Shown here: one piece after another, positions 15,095-23,130 of the stretch
Layout of the letters: each line of letters starts with the position of its first letter
How positions within the stretch are numbered: the stretch's first letter is position 1
DNA from: Lishizhenia tianjinensis
GTDB lineage: Bacteria > Bacteroidota > Bacteroidia > Flavobacteriales_D > Crocinitomicaceae
Reading direction: 5' to 3'
DNA: 64,000 nt
NCBI RefSeq assembly: GCF_900116425.1
Contig: NZ_FPAS01000001.1
Location: 248,001 to 312,000, forward strand
Notes under the pieces: model-generated
Databases searched by the model: none
Seen by the model: only the letters and a program-made list of their open reading frames with translations
Told to the model about the DNA's origin: nothing
Made by a program: the position numbers and the translations under genes

Positions 15095-16879
15095 ATGGCT
15101 GAAAACAAAATTTTAGAGCAGGGATCTGCTGATTTCGATTGGGAAGCTTTAGCAAATGAGGGTTACTCATTAGCACAAAAAGCAGAGTACGCTGAGACTT
15201 ACGAAGCAACTTTAACTTCTATCAACGAGAAAGAAGTTATCAAAGGAACTGTTGTTGCAGTTACTAAGAAAGAAGTTGTTGTAAACATCGGGTACAAGTC
15301 TGAGGGAGTAGTTCCTATCAACGAATTCCGTTACAACCCAGATTTAGCGGTAGGTGACGAAGTTGATATTTACGTTGAATCTCAAGAAGACAAGTACGGT
15401 CAGTTAGTAGTTTCTCACAGAACTGCACGTATGCACAGTGCTTGGGCTAAAGTGAACGAAGTATTGAAAACAGGAGAGGTTATCACTGGTTATGTTAAAT
15501 GCAGAACTAAGGGTGGTCTTATTGTTGACGTATTCGGAATCGAAGCCTTCTTACCAGGATCACAAATTGACGTTAAGCCAATTCGTGACTACGATATCTA
15601 CGTTGGTAAGAACATGGAGTTCAAAGTTGTTAAGATCAACCAAGAATTCCGTAACGTTGTTGTTTCTCACAAAGCGCTTATCGAAGCTGAGCTTGAAGAG
15701 CAGAAAAAACAAATTATCTCTGGACTTGAAAAAGGTCAGGTATTGGAAGGAACTGTTAAAAACATCACTTCATACGGTGTATTCATCGACTTGGGTGGAG
15801 TTGACGGTTTAATCCACATCACAGATTTATCTTGGGGTAGAGTTAATCACCCAGAGGAAATCGTTGAATTAGATCAAAAATTAAACGTTGTAATTCTTGA
15901 CTTCGATGATGACAAGAAGAGAATTGCATTAGGATTGAAACAATTACAACCACATCCATGGGACGCTTTATCAACTGACTTAGCTGTTGGAGATAAAGTT
16001 AAAGGGAAAGTTGTTGTATTGGCTGACTACGGTGCGTTTGTTGAAATCGCTCCAGGAGTAGAAGGTTTAATCCACGTTTCTGAAATGAGCTGGTCTCAAC
16101 ACTTGAGAACTGCACAGGATTTCTTAGCTATCGGAGACGAAGTTGAGGCTGTTATTCTTACTTTAGATAGAGAAGAAAGAAAAATGTCTCTAGGTATTAA
16201 GCAATTGATGCCAGATCCATGGGAAGGAATTGCTGAGCGTTACCCAGTTGATTCTAAGCACAACGCAAAAGTTCGTAACTTCACTAACTTCGGTGTATTC
16301 GTAGAATTAGAAGAAGGTGTTGACGGATTGATCCACATTTCTGATCTTTCTTGGCAAAAGAAAATCAAGCACCCATCTGAATTCTGTAAGGTAGGTGATG
16401 CAATGGAAGTTGTTGTATTAGAAATCGATAAAGAAAACAGAAGAATTTCTTTAGGTCACAAGCAGTTAGAAGAGAACCCATGGGATGTATTCGAAACTTT
16501 ATTCGGTGAAGGATCAGTACACCAAGGTACAATTATCGAACAAAAAGATAAGTCTGGAATCGTTGCTTTACCATACGGTGTAGAAGGAATTTGTCCTGCT
16601 AAGCACATGCGTAAAGAAGACGGATCTAACGCTAAGGTTGACGAAACTTTAGATTTCAAAGTGATCGAGTTTAACAAAGACGCTAAGAAAATTGTTGTTT
16701 CTCACGTTAGAACTTTCGAAGAAGGTGAAGACAAGCCATCTACTTCTGCAAGAGGTGGTAAGAGAAGTGGAGGAGGAAACTCTAAAGCTGTTGAGAACTT
16801 GAATAAGAGCAATGAAAAATCTACATTAGGAGATTTAGATGCATTGGCTGCTTTGAAAGATAAAATGGAAGGAAAATAA
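15095..16879 (+). CDS. rpsA: 30S ribosomal protein S1
   Basis: A 594-residue RNA-binding protein with six S1 (OB-fold) repeats, roughly residues 50-115, 130-195, 210-280, 297-368, 382-455 and 470-540. Recurrent GxVxxxxxYGVFxDLxGVDGLIHITDLSW-type cores are visible, as in SYGVFIDLGGVDGLIHI, DYGAFVEIAPGVEGLIHV and NFGVFVELEEGVDGLIHI. A basic Gly-Ser-Lys tail follows. It recruits mRNA to the 30S subunit, which matters in Bacteroidota where Shine-Dalgarno sites are scarce. Codon use is strongly biased, as for a highly expressed gene. It is monocistronic, with a strong promoter and terminator. Confidence 0.97.
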   Translation: MAENKILEQGSADFDWEALANEGYSLAQKAEYAETYEATLTSINEKEVIKGTVVAVTKKEVVVNIGYKSEGVVPINEFRYNPDLAVGDEVDIYVESQEDKYGQLVVSHRTARMHSAWAKVNEVLKTGEVITGYVKCRTKGGLIVDVFGIEAFLPGSQIDVKPIRDYDIYVGKNMEFKVVKINQEFRNVVVSHKALIEAELEEQKKQIISGLEKGQVLEGTVKNITSYGVFIDLGGVDGLIHITDLSWGRVNHPEEIVELDQKLNVVILDFDDDKKRIALGLKQLQPHPWDALSTDLAVGDKVKGKVVVLADYGAFVEIAPGVEGLIHVSEMSWSQHLRTAQDFLAIGDEVEAVILTLDREERKMSLGIKQLMPDPWEGIAERYPVDSKHNAKVRNFTNFGVFVELEEGVDGLIHISDLSWQKKIKHPSEFCKVGDAMEVVVLEIDKENRRISLGHKQLEENPWDVFETLFGEGSVHQGTIIEQKDKSGIVALPYGVEGICPAKHMRKEDGSNAKVDETLDFKVIEFNKDAKKIVVSHVRTFEEGEDKPSTSARGGKRSGGGNSKAVENLNKSNEKSTLGDLDALAALKDKMEGK

Positions 16880-16914
16880 TCCAACCGATTTATAAAACAG
16901 ATCTCTGTTAGAAG

Positions 16915-16945
16915 TCCCGACCAAGTAATTGGTCGGGATTTTTTA
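16915..16945 (+). terminator. Terminator of rpsA
   Basis: Stem TCCCGACC (16915-16922) / GGTCGGGA (16931-16938), an 8-nt loop, then a T-rich tail. Confidence 0.92.
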
Positions 16946-17176
16946 TTTAAGGATTTAAGATCCACTTGCGTGGACTTTAAAGATTTAAAATAGTTTGAGT
17001 ATCACCTTGGGTAGATGAAAGAATGAGCTTTCATATTATTCAAATCAATTCATTCTCCGATTTCTTAGATGAGTAAACACGGAGGTTCAGGATGGGAGTT
17101 GAGTGGCCGTATTATAACAAAACATTTTATATTTTACTATTTCTGCTTACGCAATACCCACACTCAAAACTGACTC

Positions 17177-17563
17177 CTATTCCATAATTTTCACCGGCTT
17201 CTTGTTCTCATCTATAGCCACAAAAGTGAATTCACCACTTACGGCTTTTTCTCTTTCTTCCGTATACATTTGCTCAATGTAGATATCCACCCTTACTTTT
17301 AAACTTGTGTTTCCGGTGTAAGTTACTTTTCCTAATAATTCTATAATGGTTGCTGCAGGAATGGGCTTTTTAAAGTCAATTCTATCACTACTTACAGTAA
17401 CCATGCGCTGGCGACTAAAACGCGTAGCTGTAATAAAAGCAACCTCGTCCATCAATTGCATGGCTGTACCTCCGAATAGGGTGTCGTAATGATTCGTAGT
17501 ATTGGGAAATACCGCTTTGAATATGCGTGTTTCAGATTTTTGGATTCTTTCTTCCTTTGTCAT
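17177..17563 (-). CDS. Acyl-CoA thioesterase, hotdog fold (YciA/BFIT-like)
   Basis: A 128-residue single hotdog domain: VFPNTTNHYDTLFGGTAMQLMDEVAFI holds the conserved Asn-His and GG region with the acidic LMDEVA helix, and VSSDRIDFKKPIPA matches the acyl-CoA thioesterase family (acyl-CoA hydrolysis in the cytosol, typically hexameric). The substrate chain length is unknown. It is the first gene downstream, on the same strand, of the cobalamin riboswitch at 17754-17907, about 190 nt away, with no intervening gene. Confidence 0.88.
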   Translation of the reverse strand: MTKEERIQKSETRIFKAVFPNTTNHYDTLFGGTAMQLMDEVAFITATRFSRQRMVTVSSDRIDFKKPIPAATIIELLGKVTYTGNTSLKVRVDIYIEQMYTEEREKAVSGEFTFVAIDENKKPVKIME

Positions 17564-17753
17564 TTTATTTTCTCTTAATGTGGCGTTAAACGCCGTTGTT
17601 ACATTTTATTCGGTTCTTAACAGACCATGCTTGCGAGAAAATAAGGGAAAGGGTGTAACATGAAGAAGTGAAGATTTCACATCTCCTATAGGGATTTATT
17701 CATGTACTCAACCTGACTCATAGCTTCAAATCGCGAAAGCATCGTCAATTAGA
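17564..17753. other. Spacer between riboswitch and thioesterase gene
   Basis: No long frame. On the minus strand it holds an 11-codon frame beginning MSQVEYMN (about 17720 downwards), a GTGAA/TTCAC hairpin and a short palindrome GGCGTTTAACGCC (17583-17595) just before the thioesterase start. No strong terminator is evident, so read-through from the riboswitch into the gene is possible. Confidence 0.5.
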
Positions 17754-17907
17754 AGAGGCAGGTCTCCTGACTTATAACCCTTTAACTTCCTTCCCATTCT
17801 TATGTTTTAGAACAGTGGATAATCGTTAAAGCTTCTTTGTTACTTACAGTTGCGCGACAGTTCATGATTTACACATGATTCCCTTTTCATTTGCGTTAAG
17901 CAAAACC
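17754..17907 (-). ncRNA. Cobalamin (B12) riboswitch
   Basis: Read on the minus strand, the conserved blocks occur in order: AAAAGGGAATCATGTGTAAA, CTGTCGCGCAACTGTAA, a CCACTG arm, GAATGGGAAGG, and the terminal AGTCAGGAGACCTGCC box (17754-17768). These match the adenosylcobalamin-class aptamer core, including the GTCAGGAGACCTGCC B12 box. Such elements repress B12 uptake (btuB, TonB-dependent receptors) or synthesis genes. Here no such gene follows; the next gene on the strand is the acyl-CoA thioesterase at 17563. Confidence 0.93.
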
Positions 17908-18172
17908 TTTTCTTGTTTTAAAAAGAACTTCTGGCGGCGAAAGTAGTAAAATTATGTGGGCAAAGACGAAGATTCAAAGATTCAAGGATTCAACAATTCA
18001 AAGATTCATCCCTAGGCTTCGCGGGAGAACTTTTTATGTAAGGGTTTAAGGGTGGAATTGCACGTTCGAAGTTAAAAGTGCGGTGCATTGTCATTTTATA
18101 ACTCTCTTTTTCTTTTGGCTATCCTTACATTTGTCGCACGCTTTTCGGAACCTACAGAAAAGAATAAAGAGC
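17908..18172. other. Spacer with TTCAA repeats
   Basis: No gene is seen. A run of TTCAAAGATTCAAGGATTCA-type units at 17969-18008 matches the copies at 14.3 and 14.65 kb. A TACATTTG string (18126-18133) could be a -7 element for the 18173 gene, but no -33 is evident. Confidence 0.5.
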
Positions 18173-19195
18173 ATGAACACACACAAAGTAGCATATTCAG
18201 TTTTAGACCTTGCCGTAGTAGCCCAAGGTAATAGTATACAAGAAACCTTACACCGTTCTTTGGCCGTTGCCAAGGCAGCCGAAGCGAGTAATTACGAGCG
18301 TGTTTGGTACGCAGAGCACCACAATACAGAAAATGTAGCGAGTACCGCTACTTCCTTATTGATAGGGTACGTAGCCGAAAATACCGAACGCATACGTGTA
18401 GGTTCAGGTGGTGTAATGTTACCGAATCATTCTCCATTAATCATTGCAGAGCAGTTTGGGACTTTGGCACATTTGTATCCGAATCGTATAGATTTAGGTT
18501 TGGGGAGAGCACCAGGTACTGATCAGGCAACAGCACATGCTATACGTGCAGATTTTATGCAGGCGGCGCAATCTTTTCCCAGAGAAATTGAGAAAATAGA
18601 AACTTACTTTTCTGAGGCAAATAAAACTTCCAATGTAAGAGCCGCCATCGCGGAGGGAACCAATGTTCCCTTATATATTTTAGGTTCGAGTACAGATTCT
18701 GCACATTTGGCGGCTGCAACGGGTAAACCTTATGCATTTGCGAGTCACTTTGCGAGTACGTATTTACACCAAGCCTTGGAGATTTACAGACAAGAGTTTA
18801 AACCATCAGAAGAAATAGATAGACCTTATACAATTGCCGGTATCAACGTTTTTGTCGCCGATACAGACGAACAAGCCGAAGCCATGTTTACCTCCCTAAT
18901 TCGTTTGTTTGTAAGTATATTGACAGGGTCTAGAGAATCTATACAAGCACCGGAACCTATGAATCAAGAATATGCTGAATTGTTCCAGCATCCTCGCGTA
19001 AATCAGATGATCAAGTACTCTTTTGTAGGAAGTAAAGAAAGCGTGAAAACACAAATGCGCCAATTTTTAAACGAAACGGGTGTGGATGAAGTCATTACGT
19101 CAACGAATGCTTACTATGTGGAAGACAGAATCAAATCTGTGCAGTTATTTGCAGAGTTGATGGATGAATTGAATGAAGAGAGAATGGGGGAGTAG
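18173..19195 (+). CDS. Luciferase-like flavin-dependent monooxygenase (LLM class, group 1)
   Basis: 340 residues from ATG 18173 (MNTHKVAYSVLDLAVV); an upstream in-frame ATG at 18083 would add a hydrophobic stretch unlike the family. Conserved: VWYAEHHNTENVASTATSLLIGYVA, IRVGSGGVMLPNHSPLIIAEQFGTLAHLYPNRIDLGLGRAPGTD (flavin/phosphate-binding core), and YILGSSTDSAHLAAATGKPYAFASHF. It belongs to the LLM flavin oxidoreductases (YhbW-like), which use FMNH2 to oxidise small molecules; the substrate is unknown. Single gene followed by a probable terminator. Confidence 0.88.
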   Translation: MNTHKVAYSVLDLAVVAQGNSIQETLHRSLAVAKAAEASNYERVWYAEHHNTENVASTATSLLIGYVAENTERIRVGSGGVMLPNHSPLIIAEQFGTLAHLYPNRIDLGLGRAPGTDQATAHAIRADFMQAAQSFPREIEKIETYFSEANKTSNVRAAIAEGTNVPLYILGSSTDSAHLAAATGKPYAFASHFASTYLHQALEIYRQEFKPSEEIDRPYTIAGINVFVADTDEQAEAMFTSLIRLFVSILTGSRESIQAPEPMNQEYAELFQHPRVNQMIKYSFVGSKESVKTQMRQFLNETGVDEVITSTNAYYVEDRIKSVQLFAELMDELNEERMGE

Positions 19196-19216
19196 AATTT
19201 ACTTCTTTTAAGATAT

Positions 19217-19252
19217 AGGAACGGGAATGACGAAGGAGTTGTTCCTGTTTTT
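19217..19252 (+). terminator. Probable terminator after the monooxygenase gene
   Basis: AGGAAC (19217-19222) / GTTCCT (19241-19246) followed by GTTTTTTAT; the loop is long (18 nt), so this is moderate evidence. Confidence 0.5.
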
Positions 19253-19264
19253 TATGAATTGATT

Positions 19265-19981
19265 TTATTCAATTCTTAGTTCTCCACTTTCAAAATCATA
19301 AATTATTTTTTCGGGTTGACTGCTTAGGGGGAAGTAATTAATAGAGAAAAATGTTCTTTTGGTTTGGTAATTAAAGTAAATGGCATCTTTAGAGCTTGTT
19401 TGAAGACATGTTTCTTCCGTTATTTTTGTGCTGTCTATTGTAGAATAAATTTCCTTTAATTCTAATTTATAAAAACTATTACTCATGGCACTTCTACAAT
19501 GGTCTGTGAGCGTATCTTTCATTTGGCCATTCAAAAGTATACCTGAATCGGAAAGTAGAGCTAAGTATCGTTTACTTGTATCACTATTTTTTAATTCAAA
19601 GTTTACGTTTCCGCTGATGAATTTGCCCAAGGCTACATCTTGAATATTAAATGCACTACAACAGGCGATGTAAAAGAGACGGTATTCTTTCGGTTGACTG
19701 ATGTTACAGAGTAGGGTGTCAAAATTATTTCCCCATCCAAATAAAATAGTATCCATCTGTTGAGCATTTACCCTCACCTTAACAGTGTCCGAAAGGAAGG
19801 TCATTTTTTGCCCATTGATGTACCATTCTTGCTGGGTTACATAATTTGGTAAGTTTTGTGTTTTATGATTTCTTTCCAGGAACAACCTTGTGGAATCTAT
19901 GGTGAAAATTGCGTAATCCTGCGCGTTAATTACATTAGGCAGTAGAAAAGCCATAAGTAAGAGTAATTTAAATAATTTCAT
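19265..19981 (-). CDS. Exported hypothetical protein
   Basis: A 238-residue protein with a signal peptide (MKLFKLLLLMAFLLPNVINAQ). The mature part is beta-rich with a Cys-rich centre (LLCNISQPKEYRLFYIACCSAF). No family is recognised. Four mature cysteines or more suggest periplasmic disulfides. Single gene between a convergent monooxygenase and a VOC-family gene on the same strand. Confidence 0.7.
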   Translation of the reverse strand: MKLFKLLLLMAFLLPNVINAQDYAIFTIDSTRLFLERNHKTQNLPNYVTQQEWYINGQKMTFLSDTVKVRVNAQQMDTILFGWGNNFDTLLCNISQPKEYRLFYIACCSAFNIQDVALGKFISGNVNFELKNSDTSKRYLALLSDSGILLNGQMKDTLTDHCRSAMSNSFYKLELKEIYSTIDSTKITEETCLQTSSKDAIYFNYQTKRTFFSINYFPLSSQPEKIIYDFESGELRIE

Positions 19982-20070
19982 AGTATCAAGTGATTGATTC
20001 TCTTTTTAAAAGATAGGATTACTAACAGTAACAACTCAAAATTCGCACATAGAAACTTTTAACTGATTTA

Positions 20071-20499
20071 TTACTCCATCAAAACAAACTGCCAATTCAC
20101 TCCAAACTTATCCGCACACCAACCGAATTTTCTTCCAAAGCCATAGTCGCCTTCTCCTTTATAATCGTCTAAGGGTACCATAACTTGACCGCCCTCGGTT
20201 GAAAGTTGATTGTACAAATGTTGAAGTTGCTCCTCTGAATTATCTCGTACAAGTATCGATACTCCTGGAGTAAAACCCCATTCATGGTTGTAATTGCTTT
20301 CTGAAAGCAAGTAGGAAGTTCCATTCAAAGTAAACTCCGCAAACTTGATCAAATCAGGTGCGCCGCCAGGTTCTCCCTCTTTATAATGATCTAAACGTTT
20401 AATCTCTGAATTAGGGAAAAGGGAAGTGTAGAGCTCAATTGCTTCTAATCCTTTACCACATTGGCCGCCTACGAAAGTTAAGAAGGATGTTGTTTGCAT
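20071..20499 (-). CDS. VOC superfamily protein, PhnB-like
   Basis: A 142-residue protein of the PhnB/3-dmu-9_3-mt group: TSFLTFVGGQCGKGLEAIELYTSLF, IKFAEFTLNGTSYLLSES and YGFGRKFGWCADKFGVNWQFVL. The C-terminal DKFGVNWQ signature is diagnostic. These are cytosolic, dimeric, metal-binding-fold proteins of mostly unknown activity, often annotated from weak similarity to glyoxalase. A TACTTTTG -7-like string lies about 45 nt upstream (20545-20552 on the minus strand). Confidence 0.87.
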   Translation of the reverse strand: MQTTSFLTFVGGQCGKGLEAIELYTSLFPNSEIKRLDHYKEGEPGGAPDLIKFAEFTLNGTSYLLSESNYNHEWGFTPGVSILVRDNSEEQLQHLYNQLSTEGGQVMVPLDDYKGEGDYGFGRKFGWCADKFGVNWQFVLME

Positions 20500-20568
20500 A
20501 GTTTTTAATATTGGTAAAGATTTAATTTTTCACCTTGTCTCATACAAAAGTACTCAGATTATAATTAA

Positions 20569-22137
20569 TTAATACGTATGCCTCTTGTATGGAAAATTGA
20601 AGATTTCCGAAAGTTCCGAAAGTGTTTTGGTGTTATTTTCTATAAGTAAGAGTGTGGGATTTTCTTGCACAACTTTACAATCCATGTTTTTTTGAATTTC
20701 ATCAAGATTGGGTACATAAGCATTGTAGAGCAAAACATTATTTCTAACCTTATTCTTTTCTTCTTCAAATACCCAAGTTCTACGTTCGTAAACGTTCATT
20801 ACTGTGTTTTGTGCATTATCTTCAAGTATAGGGCAGCCGTAGTTGTATAGTCCTATTTCTGCAGCATTGATTTTCCAGTCAGCTATATAAACCACAAGAT
20901 CAACATCATATTTTGCAACGATGTGTTGGAGTTCATCGCATCCTTCTTGGAGTTCATTTATATCCTTTATGGCTATGGGACCAAAATTTGTGGTTTGGGT
21001 GTGCTTTTCAACAATAGAGGAGCTTGTAGTGATTTTACGAATACCTACAAAGAGAACAAGTGTCAGTATTATCCAATTCCAGTTCCTGCTATTTTTAGGT
21101 TGAGGATTTAACCAAAATAGAGCTAACCCTAGCAGTAAAGGAAGGGCTAAAAACATACGGACAGAAGAAAGAAATAGCACACCGATGTCATCGTGGATTT
21201 TGTGTACTCCCAGTGAAAGTAGAATGAAAATTACTCCTAAAATGATACTCACTCCTTTTTGCCAATTTTTGCGCATGATCAGGTATCCGATGACTAAAAT
21301 TACAGGTAAAACCAACCAATTTCCACTCCATATTACGGGAGTGAGGTACCGAAAGAATTGATCCAAATGTTGAAAGGCCTCTACTATGAGCTCAAGATAA
21401 AAATCCATTCTTCCTAAAGCATGTGTTAAATAACTCGGGTTGACCACATAGAAATTATTGGCAAAATACATGAGTAGAAAGGTGGGTAGGGCAGCAAGGA
21501 GAGTTCCGATGTAGAAGGTGATGGATTTGTAATTTAAAAAGAAGAGGTACAGACAAACGGGCAGACTAAAAACAACGGAATTTGCATTGAACCAAAAGCC
21601 CAAAGAGCAAATAAGTCCTAAGAGGTAGAAAGAAGATTTTTTTTGCGGTTGGAGAAGAGGGTAGATTAAAAATGAACAGATAAAAATTCCGCTGGTAAAA
21701 CCTCTTGTTAATGAGGTAAGTATGTCGTATTCTGTAGCTAGGGTAATGGGAATCAATAAAAAGAGATAAGCCGGATAATGGTAGTGTCTTTTAAACAGTA
21801 CAAAAGCGATAAAAACAAAAGGAAAAACACCCACAAAGCTTGAAACAATGGGCAATGCAAGTTCTACAGAAACTCCCAATTTTATTAATGGAAGAGCCAA
21901 CAAAGCTTCCAGCATAGGGTTGTAGTTTTGACCGTAGAAGTAAGGTTCATGAAATATTCCTTGGGCATAATCTGTTGCGCCTTGCCAATAAATCAGAGCA
22001 TCATTACTAGTAAACTCAAAACTGTAGTTTACTAATACTATGGTTTTAAGCACCAGTAATACAACTACCAGAAATCCAAAAAGGAAAGGTGGTTGGTGGA
22101 GTTTGGAAGTGATTTTTTGCTTAAGGCTGGTGTTCAT
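20569..22137 (-). CDS. Polytopic membrane protein, possible GT-C glycosyltransferase-like
   Basis: A 522-residue protein with about 10 transmembrane helices and a soluble C-terminal domain of about 120 residues (after 380). The N terminus reads FLFGFLVVVLLVLKTIVLVN, then an external loop TSNDALIYWQGATDYAQGIFHEPYFYGQNYNPMLEALLALPLIKLG. The acidic, aromatic first loop followed by many helices is typical of GT-C (PMT/ArnT-like) enzymes, but no defining motif is certain. It may transfer a lipid-linked sugar; treat this as a suggestion. Confidence 0.6.
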   Translation of the reverse strand: MNTSLKQKITSKLHQPPFLFGFLVVVLLVLKTIVLVNYSFEFTSNDALIYWQGATDYAQGIFHEPYFYGQNYNPMLEALLALPLIKLGVSVELALPIVSSFVGVFPFVFIAFVLFKRHYHYPAYLFLLIPITLATEYDILTSLTRGFTSGIFICSFLIYPLLQPQKKSSFYLLGLICSLGFWFNANSVVFSLPVCLYLFFLNYKSITFYIGTLLAALPTFLLMYFANNFYVVNPSYLTHALGRMDFYLELIVEAFQHLDQFFRYLTPVIWSGNWLVLPVILVIGYLIMRKNWQKGVSIILGVIFILLSLGVHKIHDDIGVLFLSSVRMFLALPLLLGLALFWLNPQPKNSRNWNWIILTLVLFVGIRKITTSSSIVEKHTQTTNFGPIAIKDINELQEGCDELQHIVAKYDVDLVVYIADWKINAAEIGLYNYGCPILEDNAQNTVMNVYERRTWVFEEEKNKVRNNVLLYNAYVPNLDEIQKNMDCKVVQENPTLLLIENNTKTLSELSEIFNFPYKRHTY

Positions 22138-22299
22138 TTTCTACGTGATTTCAGGTATGTTCTTTTCATGTTAATTTGAATCTCGAATCTTAAATAGTCA
22201 CTTTGGGCTCCTAAATTAATCAAAAGATTTTCTCTGAATTACGAATTTCCACAGGGTAAACTTTTTTGATGAAGGTAAGCGAAGTTGTACCTTCTAGGC

Positions 22300-23130
22300 A
22301 TGAAAACCTACCTAACTCTTTTCGGGTGCTGTGCAGTTATATATGTAAGTTCCCAAATCAACCCTAGTCATGGTGCAGATGTGCAAGCGTTGGCCGGTAT
22401 TTCGGTTGTTTATGACTCACCCTTTTCAAGTATTCAAAATCCGTCGTTGGCGAGTTTGCAAAAACAAGCTTCTTTCGCTTTCAGTTATAACAATAAATTC
22501 ATGCTGAAAGAGCTCCAAGCCCAAAGTTTGGTATTGCATTTCCCCCTAAAAAGCTCAAATCATGCACAGTCATTTCTTTTCAGTCTCCAGCATTATGGTT
22601 ATAGTTTATATAGTGACCTGAGATGGAGCTCAGCTTACTCCATGGAGCTTTCCCAACAATTATCGCTAGGGATAAAATTGAATTATTTGTACCTCAACAT
22701 AGGACAAGGAAATTTTAAGAAACATCGTTTAAGTGGAGATGTGGGCTTGTTGTACAACTTAAATGCACAAACCCGCTTGGGAATGTCCATCAATCACCTC
22801 AACCAACCCAGAATTGATGCTTTTTTAGATGCAGGTTATTCCTCCGTTATTCTTATGGGGGTTCAACATAAATTAAGTGAAGGGGTACAAGTTTTGGCAC
22901 AACTGGATAAATCAACACAAAAAGCCTATGGTCTTTCAACAGGACTTCTTTACCAACCCCATGAAAAATTCCAATGCATGGCTGGGATACGGTTTCCAAC
23001 CTGGGAATATGCTTTCGGTTTTGCCTACCAAGCCTCTTGGCTCAAACTCATATTTTCCTTTCGTTATTCGCAACAATTGAGTTGGTCGCCAGCTACAAGT
23101 TTTATTCTAAAATCTTTTGAAAATGAATAA
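22300..23130 (+). CDS. Outer-membrane barrel protein, PorV/PorQ-like fold
   Basis: 276 residues from ATG 22300 (MKTYLTLFGCCAV; a hydrophobic export signal). The sequence opens ADVQALAGISVVYDSPFSSIQNPS, matching the start of FadL-fold proteins such as PorQ, where an Asn-Pro-Ser/Ala follows a Gly-Ala run. Repeated amphipathic strands follow (SLGIKLNYLYLNIGQG, LGMSINHLNQPRI). It overlaps the next gene by 14 bp, so the pair is translationally coupled. The exact role is unknown; it may assist T9SS or act as a porin. Confidence 0.65.
   Translation: MKTYLTLFGCCAVIYVSSQINPSHGADVQALAGISVVYDSPFSSIQNPSLASLQKQASFAFSYNNKFMLKELQAQSLVLHFPLKSSNHAQSFLFSLQHYGYSLYSDLRWSSAYSMELSQQLSLGIKLNYLYLNIGQGNFKKHRLSGDVGLLYNLNAQTRLGMSINHLNQPRIDAFLDAGYSSVILMGVQHKLSEGVQVLAQLDKSTQKAYGLSTGLLYQPHEKFQCMAGIRFPTWEYAFGFAYQASWLKLIFSFRYSQQLSWSPATSFILKSFENE

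Noticed and set aside
18083-18172. Extending the monooxygenase upstream to ATG 18083
   Set aside because: Adds a hydrophobic stretch absent from the cytosolic LLM family.
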